64,000 nucleotides of DNA from Homoserinimonas aerilata. GTDB taxonomy: Bacteria; Actinomycetota; Actinomycetes; Actinomycetales; Microbacteriaceae. The notes beneath the pieces were generated by a model that was not told where the DNA came from, searched no databases, and saw nothing but the letters and a program-made list of their open reading frames with translations. The DNA lies in contig NZ_VFOM01000002.1 of assembly GCF_006716125.1 (NCBI RefSeq), positions 124,001 through 188,000 of the forward strand, read 5' to 3'. Position 1 is the first letter of the stretch. Each line of letters opens with the position of its first letter. This document shows, one piece after another, positions 7,791 to 16,973 of this stretch. The position numbers and the translations under genes were made by a program.

Positions 7791-8098
7791 TGTGAACTGC
7801 CCGTGCCGGCCGTCACTGCCAGCTGGTCGGCGGTGCGCTTCGTCACCAGGTCATAAGACGCCTGCGACACGAGGATGCCGATCAGGATGAGCACCGGCCA
7901 TGCCGGCAGCACCCATCCCATCCACAGCGCGAAGAGGATGACCAGCGCAGCGAGGACGATCGACACGGCGATCGCGACGATCTTCTTCTGCCCGGCCGAC
8001 CATCGCGGGTCGACTACGAGCGCCGTCGCGTAGGGGGCGAAGAAGTTGAGGAGCAGCGTGAGCGCTGCCGGGATGGCGGGGATTGCGATTGCTTCCAT
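7787..8098 (-). CDS. Putative holin
   Basis: A 103-residue membrane protein with about three hydrophobic segments (roughly residues 8-30, 40-60, 64-84), a basic loop (SAGQKK) between the first two and a polar C-terminal tail. Size, topology and position just after the peptidase gene and at the end of the late operon fit a holin or holin-like protein that times lysis. The assignment rests on topology and context, not on a conserved motif. Confidence 0.65.
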   Translation of the reverse strand: MEAIAIPAIPAALTLLLNFFAPYATALVVDPRWSAGQKKIVAIAVSIVLAALVILFALWMGWVLPAWPVLILIGILVSQASYDLVTKRTADQLAVTAGTGSSQ

Positions 8099-8107
8099 GT
8101 GTTGCTC

Positions 8108-8425
8108 CTAGCGGGGTAGGTCCGCCGGCCATTCCGGCGGGGGTGGTTGCTTGCCGTCCCAGATGTGGGAGCGGAGATCGTGGATATGCGCTCGGTATCC
8201 GTCATTGTGCTTCTCGAGGCGGTTGAGCCGTTCGTCCTGGGCTGTAGCCCGGCGACCGGCGTCATTACGGTAGGTGGAGAGCTCCTCCTGCAGCTGGTCG
8301 ATGAGGCTGTTTTCGCCGGACTTTTTGACGGCCCGCCCCGACGAGATCGCGCCGAGCCAGACGCCGCCCGATCCGACGACTGCGATCGCCAGGCCGATGA
8401 GTGATGTGATGAGCCATTCCGGCAT
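8108..8425 (-). CDS. Membrane-anchored coiled-coil lysis-module protein
   Basis: A 105-residue protein with one N-terminal hydrophobic helix (residues 4-27) and a charged, probably coiled-coil domain (LIDQLQEELSTYRND through LNRLEKHNDGYRAHI), ending in a Pro-rich tail. It lies between the M23 peptidase and the holin-like gene, so it is likely a lysis accessory such as a second holin or spanin-like protein. Its Shine-Dalgarno sequence is buried in a hairpin (8433-8452), which suggests translational control. Confidence 0.65.
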   Translation of the reverse strand: MPEWLITSLIGLAIAVVGSGGVWLGAISSGRAVKKSGENSLIDQLQEELSTYRNDAGRRATAQDERLNRLEKHNDGYRAHIHDLRSHIWDGKQPPPPEWPADLPR

Positions 8426-8430
8426 AGGGT

Positions 8431-8452
8431 CTCCCTCCCGAGACTGGGAGGG
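8431..8452 (-). promoter_or_regulatory. Hairpin sequestering the ribosome-binding site of the 8108-8425 gene
   Basis: On the minus-strand RNA a 7-bp all-GC-rich stem pairs CCCTCCC (8452-8446) with GGGAGGG (8439-8433) across a 6-nt loop. The second arm plus the next two bases is the Shine-Dalgarno sequence of the gene starting at 8425. The peptidase stop codon lies at the outer base of the stem, so ribosomes finishing that gene could open the hairpin. Confidence 0.6.
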
Positions 8453-9289
8453 TTACTTGATGATGGCCGCGCGCACCGCGCCGGGGATCCGCGCGAAGTC
8501 GTCAGCGAGGATCGCCTGCACACGGGCCGCGATCTCGGCCGCCGTCAGCTCCGGATCGATGCGCGCCAGCTCGGCGGCGAGGCTCTTCACATCGATGTCC
8601 GAGACGGCGAGGGAACCGGACTTCTCGAAGGCGTCGCAGTAGTACGTGATGCGCTTGAGCTCGGCGAGGGTGAAGGCGGTTTCGCCGGAGAGGAGACGCT
8701 GGAGAATTGCGTCGTCGGAGGGGGCGAGGATGTGGACGAGAGCGCCGGGGCCAGCGAGGTAGGCGGCTCCGGTGGGGGCGGTGTCATAGACGCGGTACAT
8801 GTGGGTGGTCCTGTTCTGTGAAGGGATGGGCAGGATGGTGCCTCCGGCCAGGGTGGAGCGAGAGTAGAGGTAGGCGCCGGGGTTGACAAGGGTTCCGTTG
8901 ACACGGACTTCGATGTGTACGTGCGGGCCACCAGAAGCGCCCGCCCCGTCAGAGCCACGGGCCCCACCGGAGTCCGCAACCTCGGTGAGGACGTCCACCG
9001 ACTGCCCTCGACTGACGTGCAGCGCCGACAGGTGAGCACAGAGCACATCGATGACGTCCCGGCCCACCACGTAGGAGATCTCGACGTAGCGTCCGTAGCC
9101 GGAGCTGTTGCCGGTATTCCCGGTGCGCTTGACGGTGCCAGCACCGGAGGCGTACACGGCGGTGCCCACGGCAACCGGGTCGTCTATGCCCTGATGGAAC
9201 CGCGGCGAATGGAACCGGCCGCGATCCTGCATGTAGCCGCCACCCGTTGCGATCGCATCCGAGACGGTGGGACGGTAGAGGGCGCTCAC
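8453..9289 (-). CDS. M23-family peptidase (phage lysin)
   Basis: A 278-residue protein whose N-terminal half is an M23/LytM-type zinc endopeptidase: the HQGID motif near residue 35, the lysostaphin-like core and HVHIEV near residue 130 supply the metal-binding His/Asp/His set. The C-terminal 140 residues hold a helical region that may bind the wall. It would cut peptidoglycan cross-links, as endolysin or tail-associated lysin. I start at GTG 9289, which overlaps the upstream TGA (GTGA); the longer open frame runs through the zinc-ribbon gene in another frame. It precedes the holin-like genes, which favours endolysin. Confidence 0.85.
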   Translation of the reverse strand: MSALYRPTVSDAIATGGGYMQDRGRFHSPRFHQGIDDPVAVGTAVYASGAGTVKRTGNTGNSSGYGRYVEISYVVGRDVIDVLCAHLSALHVSRGQSVDVLTEVADSGGARGSDGAGASGGPHVHIEVRVNGTLVNPGAYLYSRSTLAGGTILPIPSQNRTTHMYRVYDTAPTGAAYLAGPGALVHILAPSDDAILQRLLSGETAFTLAELKRITYYCDAFEKSGSLAVSDIDVKSLAAELARIDPELTAAEIAARVQAILADDFARIPGAVRAAIIK

Positions 9290-9450
9290 GGAGCCACCGC
9301 ATCGAGGACAATCCCACACGGGCCGCAGACCACCGTCGGGTTTTCTGCGGCCGCGGGAACCCGAATGGTGATGCCTGCGTTTTCGCACCCGTCTGTGGTG
9401 CAGGTCACGTCATACTCCGCCATGGGCGGTTCATCTATTTCGGTCATCAT
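9286..9450 (-). CDS. Small zinc-ribbon protein (54 aa)
   Basis: A 54-residue protein with two Cys pairs, CTTDGC and CGPC, about 20 residues apart, which fits a zinc ribbon. The N-terminus is acidic (MMTEIDEPP). It starts at ATG 9450, overlapping the tail gene stop, and ends overlapping the peptidase start, so it is translationally coupled on both sides. Its role is unknown; small zinc-ribbon proteins occur at this place in related phages. Confidence 0.65.
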   Translation of the reverse strand: MMTEIDEPPMAEYDVTCTTDGCENAGITIRVPAAAENPTVVCGPCGIVLDAVAP

Positions 9451-12400
9451 CCTGGTCCTGACGTTGGGGTCATTTGCACGGCAATCCACTGGTAGGGCAC
9501 CGTCAGTCCGTCGGCACCGTTGAAGCCGAAAACGCTGATCGACGTGGCGCCAGCGGCAGCGTTGAAAGACACGCCTTGGTTGGTGGCGCGCCCCATGACA
9601 GACACCATGGCCGAGTTGGTGAACCTGCCTGCGGGGAGGGTGATCGTGAAGTTCTGCGTCGCCGCAGAGAACAGCTGACTGCCGAAACCTGCGGCCATCG
9701 CATACGGTGCCGACCGGCCTCCGTTTAGGTTCTGGTACTGGGGGCTGCGCATTGTGTCTGCCTGGACGCGGTACTCTCCCGCATTCAGGCCAGACCATGC
9801 ACTGTCGGGGCCGTCAAAGTCTCCGACCTTGATCATCTGCGCATCGGCGTTGTTGCCGATTGACACCCACCGTTTCGGCGCGCCTGCGCCATCATTGAAT
9901 CCGCGAATGGTGCCCGCAAGGCCGCTCGGGTCGTAGATAGTGAGTCCGGCACCAGACAGGACCACGCGCTGTCCTGACACGGCGGACTCAATGGTCGCCC
10001 CGATGGCGGTCAGCAAACCGTTCGTGCCGATCGTGGTCTGTGCGGTCCCGGCGGCGTTGAACCCTTTGAGTCCGGTCGAGTCCAACTGCACGCGCTGCCC
10101 TGATGCGGCCGTACGCACCACAGCACCCGTGATGGTTTTCCCGTCAATGGCACCATCGACAATCAGCTGCCCGGTCGTTTTCCGGCGGACGCTCATGTCG
10201 TGGAGCAAATATCCGAGCCCTGACGTGGCGCTTGTCTGCATCTGGATGAACAGGGTGCCGTACGCAGAATTGGCTGGCGCGGTGGCTTCAATGCTGAACG
10301 GAGTGAGCACGCCGGTATTGGGCACCGCGAAATTCGGAGAGGAGAGAGAGGTGCCCGCTGCGTCGTAGAAGAAAGCGCCGATGAGAAACGAGGTTGCGGT
10401 TGTAGCGTTCGACCATCCGGTGCCGTCGATCTGAAACTTTTCGCCGGGGACGGCCGTAAATTTGTGGGAGTTTCGGACGCGGACGGTCTGCCCGTTGGCG
10501 TTCAGTCGCCACGCAAGGCCCACGGTCGAGTTCGGTGTCCAGATCAACGATTGGGCGGGCTCGTACTCTTGAATCCACGCCCCGGGAGGGTTGGACAGTT
10601 CCGGGTCGTGGACGTAGTTCTCAAAGTCGCCCACCGCGAGAGCTTGCGTCGTGATCGTGTTCGCCTTGATGTAGGTACCGTCCAGCTGGCCCACTGTGGC
10701 CTTGCCGAGGTCGATAGACGCCAGCACCTGGTGGTTGATGGTGCGGGCCTCCCACACGCCCGAGACGAACTCCCACTGGCCGATGACCGTCGATGAGTCC
10801 CGCTGAAACCACGTGTCGCCGTCGATGAAATCGGTTGTCCCGGATGCAGGATCCAGCGACCAGACGACCCTGTTCTTGCCGTTCGCGGACGTGACAGCAG
10901 TCTCCGCCGCCTCCACCGCATCGATGACATCCTGAGCCATCTGCCCCAGACGGTCACCGTCCCACTCGACCGTGATCGACACAGGGGAGGACGGGTCAGA
11001 AATGTTCCCGACACGATCCACCGACCGCTGCCTAAACCACACCGTCACCGCATGCCCAATACCGGTGACCTGCACCGATCCGGCCGACACCAACTGCTGC
11101 CCAACCGGCAGATACGTGCCCGTCTCAGAGTCAGACTGTTCCGTGATGACGTGCTTGTGCTGCTTCGGCGGAGCCACCGGGCCCACATCCGAATCCAGCA
11201 GGCCGTCCCACGCCACGGATACGGCGCCCATGTCCTGAGTGACCACCGCAGTCGTGGGAGGCCACGGCAGATCCGTCGGATTGGCGACCATCACACCCTG
11301 CGGGCCGGACCATTCGCCCCACACACCACCCTTGGAATGGGCGCGCGCACGCACGTAGAACATCGTGGCCGGTTCCAGCGGGAACCAGTGCACCACCCGA
11401 TCGACGGCCGCCGTCATGCGCGTCCACGGTTCCGTCAGAGACTCCCGCGACCACAGCTCGTACTGGTCAATGACAATCATGGTGCCTTGGGTGGCCATCG
11501 TCACTTCATCCCACGTGATCGTCACCGACCCGCGGGCGGCACCATCCGTATCCCAATACCCCTCATTCGAGAGAGATAGGCCGGTGGGCGCGACCGGGAT
11601 ACGTGCATCATTCGGTGACGGCACCACACCAGAACCGCCCGACCCGGCACCGATCCGCGCATTCGACTGCGTCTTCGCCAGCGACGGCAGCAACGCCGAA
11701 AACCGGTCCCCGACCAGAACAGTCACCCGAATTTGAGAGTCCTCCCCCTTGGAGAGCATCACCTCGAAAACGCGAACCTTCTGCCCGGAACGGTTCAGAA
11801 TCCAATCGCCCGGCTCGAACCCGCGCCACGGCCACAAATGCGCGGGAACAGCGTTCGCGTCATAGGTGAACGACATCTCCGTTTTCGCGACCGTGTTCTC
11901 CGCCAGCGAATGCTCACCGATCTTCGTCGCATCCGCAGGCTTATCCACCCCACCCGCAGCAACCCACGACTCGAGCTGCCCGAAATGGGCCAGATCGGTG
12001 CCCACAAAATCTTCGACCGTGACCCGCAGATCCCCCTCGCCCTGCACCGTCACCCGAGTGCGGATGTCATCGATGGAGCGTTTCACCGGGGCCTGCGCCA
12101 CCGGCACTGATGCCATCGACACCACCGCACCACGCCCGGGAGGGGACACAGATCTGCGATCCACGGTCCGGTCGATACCGGTGCCCGGGTTGTACAGCTT
12201 TAGTGAGTGATGGAAGCCGACCTCGAAACCGTCGGTGGCGTACTCGACCACACCATCCTGAATCAGCCCGTCCAGAACCTGTGAGTAGGGGATGCCCAAC
12301 CGGTACGTGCGTTCGAGGTCGGTCGTCGCCCACGGCACCCCGTCACCGTCATGGGTGGCCGAGAACCCCTGGTAGAACCATGTGCCCCAGCCGCGCGCCT

Positions 12401-12842
12401 GCGCCTCATTCATCAGCGACATGAGGATGCGTCCCGGGGTCGCTGCACGCCAGGTGCGTTCCCCTTCCGCTGCGGACATTGACCACTGCACGCGGGCGCG
12501 CTGCAGCAGCCAGTCGGCGATACTCACGCCCCGGTAGGTGATGATCCCCGCCGGGTCCGCATCATCAGTGTCATCGCGAGACAACACGAAGCGGCCGTTC
12601 TTGACCTGCCGCACCCATTTGTCGCCGTCGTAGATCTCCACATCCACAACTTGGAAGCCGGGCAGGTCCGGCTCTACCTCGCGCGACGCCTTCACGATCA
12701 GCACGGGGGTTGCCGAGTGCGGGGCAGTGAAATCGATCGTCTGCAGGGTGAGGATACGGCCCACAGCCCATCCCAGATGCTCCGTGTAGTCCACCATCCG
12801 CACACGGATGTCGTACGGGAACTGGGCAACAAAATCAGACAA
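9447..12842 (-). CDS. Large minor tail protein with fibronectin type III domains
   Basis: A 1131-residue tail-tip protein. Residues 1-400 resemble the Gp37-like/siphovirus ReqiPepy6 tail proteins that follow the distal tail gene. About residues 425-620 contain two fibronectin III-like repeats (for example GSVTITWDEV and GAVSVAWDGL). Further on is a jelly-roll-like segment starting near ENYVHDPELS, then a fibre-like C-terminus. It probably forms the receptor-binding tip of the virion. I chose TTG 12842, with GAGAGGGG upstream and an 8-bp overlap with the preceding gene; the longer frame reads back through that gene. Confidence 0.85.
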   Translation of the reverse strand: MSDFVAQFPYDIRVRMVDYTEHLGWAVGRILTLQTIDFTAPHSATPVLIVKASREVEPDLPGFQVVDVEIYDGDKWVRQVKNGRFVLSRDDTDDADPAGIITYRGVSIADWLLQRARVQWSMSAAEGERTWRAATPGRILMSLMNEAQARGWGTWFYQGFSATHDGDGVPWATTDLERTYRLGIPYSQVLDGLIQDGVVEYATDGFEVGFHHSLKLYNPGTGIDRTVDRRSVSPPGRGAVVSMASVPVAQAPVKRSIDDIRTRVTVQGEGDLRVTVEDFVGTDLAHFGQLESWVAAGGVDKPADATKIGEHSLAENTVAKTEMSFTYDANAVPAHLWPWRGFEPGDWILNRSGQKVRVFEVMLSKGEDSQIRVTVLVGDRFSALLPSLAKTQSNARIGAGSGGSGVVPSPNDARIPVAPTGLSLSNEGYWDTDGAARGSVTITWDEVTMATQGTMIVIDQYELWSRESLTEPWTRMTAAVDRVVHWFPLEPATMFYVRARAHSKGGVWGEWSGPQGVMVANPTDLPWPPTTAVVTQDMGAVSVAWDGLLDSDVGPVAPPKQHKHVITEQSDSETGTYLPVGQQLVSAGSVQVTGIGHAVTVWFRQRSVDRVGNISDPSSPVSITVEWDGDRLGQMAQDVIDAVEAAETAVTSANGKNRVVWSLDPASGTTDFIDGDTWFQRDSSTVIGQWEFVSGVWEARTINHQVLASIDLGKATVGQLDGTYIKANTITTQALAVGDFENYVHDPELSNPPGAWIQEYEPAQSLIWTPNSTVGLAWRLNANGQTVRVRNSHKFTAVPGEKFQIDGTGWSNATTATSFLIGAFFYDAAGTSLSSPNFAVPNTGVLTPFSIEATAPANSAYGTLFIQMQTSATSGLGYLLHDMSVRRKTTGQLIVDGAIDGKTITGAVVRTAASGQRVQLDSTGLKGFNAAGTAQTTIGTNGLLTAIGATIESAVSGQRVVLSGAGLTIYDPSGLAGTIRGFNDGAGAPKRWVSIGNNADAQMIKVGDFDGPDSAWSGLNAGEYRVQADTMRSPQYQNLNGGRSAPYAMAAGFGSQLFSAATQNFTITLPAGRFTNSAMVSVMGRATNQGVSFNAAAGATSISVFGFNGADGLTVPYQWIAVQMTPTSGPG

Positions 12843-13632
12843 CGTATGCCCCTCTCGCTCGCGTGCGGAATGTGATGCCGGTCTGTGAGGTCGTGACAAC
12901 CCGCAACCGGCCAACACGAGTAGACGGGTTCCCGCCGATCAGATACGGGGCGATGCGGAACCCCGGGCCCGGGGAACGGTCCACCCACGGGGTGAGCTCA
13001 TCGAGGGGAACCCAGGGGGAGGCTGCGGTCGTCTGGAAAGCTTGCCCGGTTGACGAGTTGAACAGCACCCCGCCGGTGTTCCCGCCGGCTGCTTCACAGG
13101 AGAACCACGCGCCGGACGAATCGGTGATCTCGAACCGTGACCCGAACGGACCACCCAACCAGATCAGCGCATCATCGACGGGCGCTGACATCCCTGACAG
13201 GACATCCACGAATTGGGTCGGATTGGCGATCGTCACCACCGGCGAGATCACTTCAGCTGCACTACGCCAATACACCCCGTTGAGGCGGATCAAAACAGTC
13301 AGATCGATGATGCTCTCGCCGGCTCCATACCCCTCATAGGAGGACGACAAGAACTCGAACTCCACCGTCCGAGACGGAGCGGCGGCCACCGACAGCGTCG
13401 GCTGCGGCGACAGGAGCAAGGAGTAGAGAGTTTCGAGATTGGCTTTCGGTGTTTGCACCATCAGCCGCAGTGTCACCGGGGCGGTCGTCCCCGGCAACGT
13501 TTGCACCCCGTCCCGTCCCGGCACACGCAGCGCCAGAACTTCACGGATAATCTCGCTGATCGGCTTCGACGGTCCCCGAAACTTCCATCCGTAGGTGGGG
13601 TTATCCAGCGGAATGCCGTTGACGCTATACAT
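12835..13632 (-). CDS. Distal tail-like protein
   Basis: A 265-residue protein located between the tape measure and the tail-tip protein, the usual position of the distal tail (Dit) protein. The N-terminus (SVNGIPLDNPTYGW, then a basic stretch and LPGRDG-like VPGRDG) resembles Dit N-terminal domains, and the C-terminal part contains a beta-rich, galectin-like region. It would form the ring joining tail tube to tip. The start at 13632 overlaps the tape measure stop by 8 bp; ATG 13644 is an alternative. Confidence 0.75.
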   Translation of the reverse strand: MYSVNGIPLDNPTYGWKFRGPSKPISEIIREVLALRVPGRDGVQTLPGTTAPVTLRLMVQTPKANLETLYSLLLSPQPTLSVAAAPSRTVEFEFLSSSYEGYGAGESIIDLTVLIRLNGVYWRSAAEVISPVVTIANPTQFVDVLSGMSAPVDDALIWLGGPFGSRFEITDSSGAWFSCEAAGGNTGGVLFNSSTGQAFQTTAASPWVPLDELTPWVDRSPGPGFRIAPYLIGGNPSTRVGRLRVVTTSQTGITFRTRARGAYVV

Positions 13633-16597
13633 ACCCGCTCGCAATCAGCATTTCGGCCGCCTCACGCAGATCGTTGACAGGATCACGAGAAACGGGGTGG
13701 TGAATATTGACCTCGAGCGTTGTGCTGGACGATGACGCTGGCTGGATACGGTGCTGACTAGTGTTGTCGTCCGCCGCGATCCCACCGTTGGCGAAAGCCA
13801 CTGCGCCTGCGGGAATGTAGATTCCGCCGAGGCGCGCCGCTGTCTCCGCCATGACCGCATCAGACCGGCTCCGCTTCGACGGCGCCAAAGGAATGTAGGC
13901 CTCGCCGCCGGTTTCTGGTTCGGCCCAGACCCGGTAAGAGCCAGCTGCAGCGATTTGCGCGACATGATGCTCTGCGCCGGATCGCACACCGCCGTTCGCG
14001 AAGTAGTCCACCACTCCGCCGTCTGCCTGGGTGATGCCGCCTGAGGTGCCGACAGCGATTCGTACCTTTCGGCTCGCGTTGTAGGCGAGGAAGCGTTCAA
14101 TTTCTTGCTGTGCACTCGCCGTCTCGGCGATGATCTTCCACTCCGTCTCGGACGGAATCTTGAGGATCTTGTCGGCGATCGCCTCAGCTGCCTCGCCCGT
14201 TACGCCGAGGTCAGCGATGCGCTCCAGGAGCGCCTGCCGCGAGTCCACGAGCCGCTGCCGGTACGCCTCGGTGTTTCCGTCGAGGGTGTGCTGTGCTTCG
14301 GCTGCATCCCATGCATCCTTCGCCAGGTCGACGAGCATGCCCATGTTGTCGCGGCCGGCCTGCTCGGTCTCATCGAGAGTGAGTGCGTAGCCTTCTTGAC
14401 CTTTGCGGGCTTTCTTGATCTGCTCATCGACCTCGGCGAGGGTGTCGAGGTAGTCGATGTTCGCGGTTACGGCGTCTTGCCCGACCTCGTTCGCCTTGTT
14501 CATCGTGCCGATGAGCTGATCGAGATCCTTCCGCAGCGTGTCGGCGCCGTCGGCTGCGTCGATGTAGGCGCGGGCCGCTGACTTCGACTGCTTCTCGCCC
14601 TTGCCTTGCGCAAGCTCGAGCATGGCAGTCTTCCGTTCTGCCTCCGTCGTCTCCGACGTGATGAGACCGAGCGCGAGCGCCTGAGTCTCGAGCGCATCCC
14701 GGTAGGCGGGCATCGTGGAGAGGAGTCGCCACAGCTGCTTCTCGGACCCGTCGGTCTCCTTCGCGAGGAGGTTGAACCCCTTCTGCGCGTCAGGCAGATT
14801 CGACTCTGCCAGCGTGGCGAGGGTCACCCCAGCATCCTTGAGTGCCTCGAAGGCGCCGAAGTGTGTGGAGTCGAAGCGGGCGAACAGGTTGTCCGACTGG
14901 TCAGCGGCCGCCTGCAGAACAGCAGGCAAGTCAGACAGCTGATCCTTTACATCGGTCGACCACTGTAGCCAGTACTTCGCGTCCTTGCCCTGAGCGACCG
15001 TCGCGAACACGTCGGCGGCGGTCTTGGCGCCCTTGAATGACGCCTCGACATCCTCAGCGGATGCCTGCAACGAATCGAGGTGATCGGAGAGCAGCTTCAC
15101 GCCGATCATGGCCGCCAAAATGGCGATGCCCCACGGACCCGACAGGAATGATGCGGTGCCCTTGAGCGCTGCCGTAGTGTTCGGCGACTGGGCGGTGAGT
15201 AGCGCCAGCGCGCCCCGGAACTCGACGATCTTCGGCACGGCGATGAGAGCCGTACCGCCGATGAGAGCGATGAGCCCGACCGCGAACGCGCCGACGACAA
15301 GGAGCTCCTGCAGCGGCTGCGGGAGAGACGCCACACCATCAGCCAGGTCAGCGATGCCACCGACTGTGTCCGCGACGACAGGCAGGAACACCGAGCCGAG
15401 GTTGATCGCGGCATCGTTGATGCGGTTGTTCATGATCGCGATCTTCGACTCGACGGTCTCGTACCGCTTCGCTGCCTCAGCCTGTAGCGCGTTGTTCTCC
15501 TCGAACGCTTCGTTGCCGAGCCCCATAGCCGCCGTGAACTGGTCAGACGCCGCAGCCGAGCGCAGCAGGGCGTCACGCATTCGCGTTTCGGTGATGCCCA
15601 ACGACTCGAGCATCCCGAGGGTGGAGCCGCCTTGCTTCTCCGCGTCCGCGAGTCCCTTCACGAACGCTGCGAGAGCAGCGCCCGGATCCGTCTTCCACTT
15701 CTTGGTGAAGTCGTCGGCGGACATGCCGGCGATCTTCGCGAACTGCACGACACGGCCGCCGCCTTTGTCGACGGACGCGGCGATGTCGATCATCACCTTC
15801 GAGACGGCCGAGCCACCGGCCTCCGCCTCAATACCCACTGAAGAGAGCGCCGCGGCGAGACCCATGGTCTCGCCCTCGGTGAGGCCGACCTGGCGGGCAG
15901 CACCGGAGAGGCGGGTCGCCATGTTGACGATCTCCGCCTCCGTGGTGGCGTAGTTGTTGCCGAGCGCCACCACGGATGATCCGAGGTTGGAGGTCTTGTC
16001 CTGCGCCGTACCCATGACGTTCATGAACCGGGCGAGGGCTGTAGCTGCGTCGTTCGCGGAGAGGTTCGTGGTCTCGCCGAGGTCGATCATCGTGCGGGTG
16101 AACGCGACGACGTTCTTCGTCTGCACGCCGAGCTGCCCGGCGGCCTCTGCGACGGCCGCGATCTCGTCATGCGAGGCCGGGAGCACCCCGGTGAGGTCGC
16201 GCAGACCGGACTGCACGCCGGCGAGCTCCTCCGCGGTGCCGTCGACGGTCTTTGTGACGCCCGCCCAGGCGGACTCCCACTGGATTGCCGACTTCACTGT
16301 TAGAGCGGTGACCGCGACAACCGCCGCGCCGGCCGTGACGAGAGTCCTCCCGACGGTCGCCTGCGCCGCCGAATACTCAGCAGCCTTCTTCGCCGCATCC
16401 GCCTGTGCCTGCGCGAGACTCTTCGACGACGCGGCGGTCTTGTCCTGCTTGGCGCCGAGCTCCCCGGTCTGCTTCGCCGCGGCCTTCTGCGACGCCTCGA
16501 GCTCCTTTACAGCCTTATCGGCCTGGTTCAGCTCCTGACGGAAGACTTGCGCTCCCGCGGCCTTGATGCTGAATACGATCGCTCCGGCGTCGAACAT
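13625..16597 (-). CDS. Tail tape measure protein
   Basis: A 990-residue protein, the longest but one in the prophage. The N-terminal 120 residues are Ala/Lys/Gln-rich coiled coil. Residues about 95-300 match the TP901-type tape measure core, with AIQWESAWAGVTKTVDGT, the MNVMGTAQDKTSNLGSS region and VGIEAEAGGSAVSKV. Hydrophobic helices near 410-500 would cross the membrane during DNA injection. Length predicts a tail of roughly 150 nm on the usual 0.15 nm per residue rule. Its first codons overlap the -1 frame of the tail chaperone gene by about 80 bp. Confidence 0.93.
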   Translation of the reverse strand: MFDAGAIVFSIKAAGAQVFRQELNQADKAVKELEASQKAAAKQTGELGAKQDKTAASSKSLAQAQADAAKKAAEYSAAQATVGRTLVTAGAAVVAVTALTVKSAIQWESAWAGVTKTVDGTAEELAGVQSGLRDLTGVLPASHDEIAAVAEAAGQLGVQTKNVVAFTRTMIDLGETTNLSANDAATALARFMNVMGTAQDKTSNLGSSVVALGNNYATTEAEIVNMATRLSGAARQVGLTEGETMGLAAALSSVGIEAEAGGSAVSKVMIDIAASVDKGGGRVVQFAKIAGMSADDFTKKWKTDPGAALAAFVKGLADAEKQGGSTLGMLESLGITETRMRDALLRSAAASDQFTAAMGLGNEAFEENNALQAEAAKRYETVESKIAIMNNRINDAAINLGSVFLPVVADTVGGIADLADGVASLPQPLQELLVVGAFAVGLIALIGGTALIAVPKIVEFRGALALLTAQSPNTTAALKGTASFLSGPWGIAILAAMIGVKLLSDHLDSLQASAEDVEASFKGAKTAADVFATVAQGKDAKYWLQWSTDVKDQLSDLPAVLQAAADQSDNLFARFDSTHFGAFEALKDAGVTLATLAESNLPDAQKGFNLLAKETDGSEKQLWRLLSTMPAYRDALETQALALGLITSETTEAERKTAMLELAQGKGEKQSKSAARAYIDAADGADTLRKDLDQLIGTMNKANEVGQDAVTANIDYLDTLAEVDEQIKKARKGQEGYALTLDETEQAGRDNMGMLVDLAKDAWDAAEAQHTLDGNTEAYRQRLVDSRQALLERIADLGVTGEAAEAIADKILKIPSETEWKIIAETASAQQEIERFLAYNASRKVRIAVGTSGGITQADGGVVDYFANGGVRSGAEHHVAQIAAAGSYRVWAEPETGGEAYIPLAPSKRSRSDAVMAETAARLGGIYIPAGAVAFANGGIAADDNTSQHRIQPASSSSTTLEVNIHHPVSRDPVNDLREAAEMLIASGYV

Positions 16598-16973
16598 CAG
16601 CCACCACCGTCCTTCGGAGCCATGAGGCGTCGATGTCCATAAGCCGAGTCACGGCGGAGCGCACGAAATGCCACGTCCTCGTGTCGAGGGCGCGGTCGAG
16701 ATCAGAGATCAGATGGTGTTGGGCAAGGTCGAGTTCGACTTCGCCGTAGAGCTGCGGGAGTGCGACCGTCCAAATGTCAGACGCGCCCGCCGCGGTCAGC
16801 TCTTGTTCTGCTTCGGCAGCCTGTCTCGCGGCTGCTTCCCGGGCTTCACGCCATCCGGGAGGGAAGACGTACTCGGGGTAGCGGCCTGTAGCCGAATCAG
16901 GTCGTCCAATGCCGAACTGGGCGATGTCCGCGAGGGAGAGATCCCCAAACGTGCGGTCAGCGCCCAGAGGGCT
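16515..16973 (-). CDS. Tail assembly chaperone, -1 frameshift extension (gpT-like)
   Basis: This frame has no start of its own. It is open from a TGA at 16997-16995 to the TAA at 16515 and becomes protein-like right after the candidate slip, with TFGDLSLADIAQFGIG, YPEYVFPPGWREAREAA and later a Trp-rich tail (WHFVRSAVTRLM). A -1 shift on Lys128 of the upstream chaperone frame would give a fusion of about 280 residues, as for lambda gpGT. It should bind the tape measure during tail assembly. The C-terminus overlaps the start of the tape measure gene in another frame. Confidence 0.75.
   Translation of the reverse strand, partial: SPLGADRTFGDLSLADIAQFGIGRPDSATGRYPEYVFPPGWREAREAAARQAAEAEQELTAAGASDIWTVALPQLYGEVELDLAQHHLISDLDRALDTRTWHFVRSAVTRLMDIDASWLRRTVVADVRRRSDRIQHQGRGSASLPSGAEPGR

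Noticed and set aside
13645..14115. Minus-strand frame overlapping the tape measure end
   Set aside because: Arg/Ser/Thr-rich shadow of the tape measure gene in another frame.
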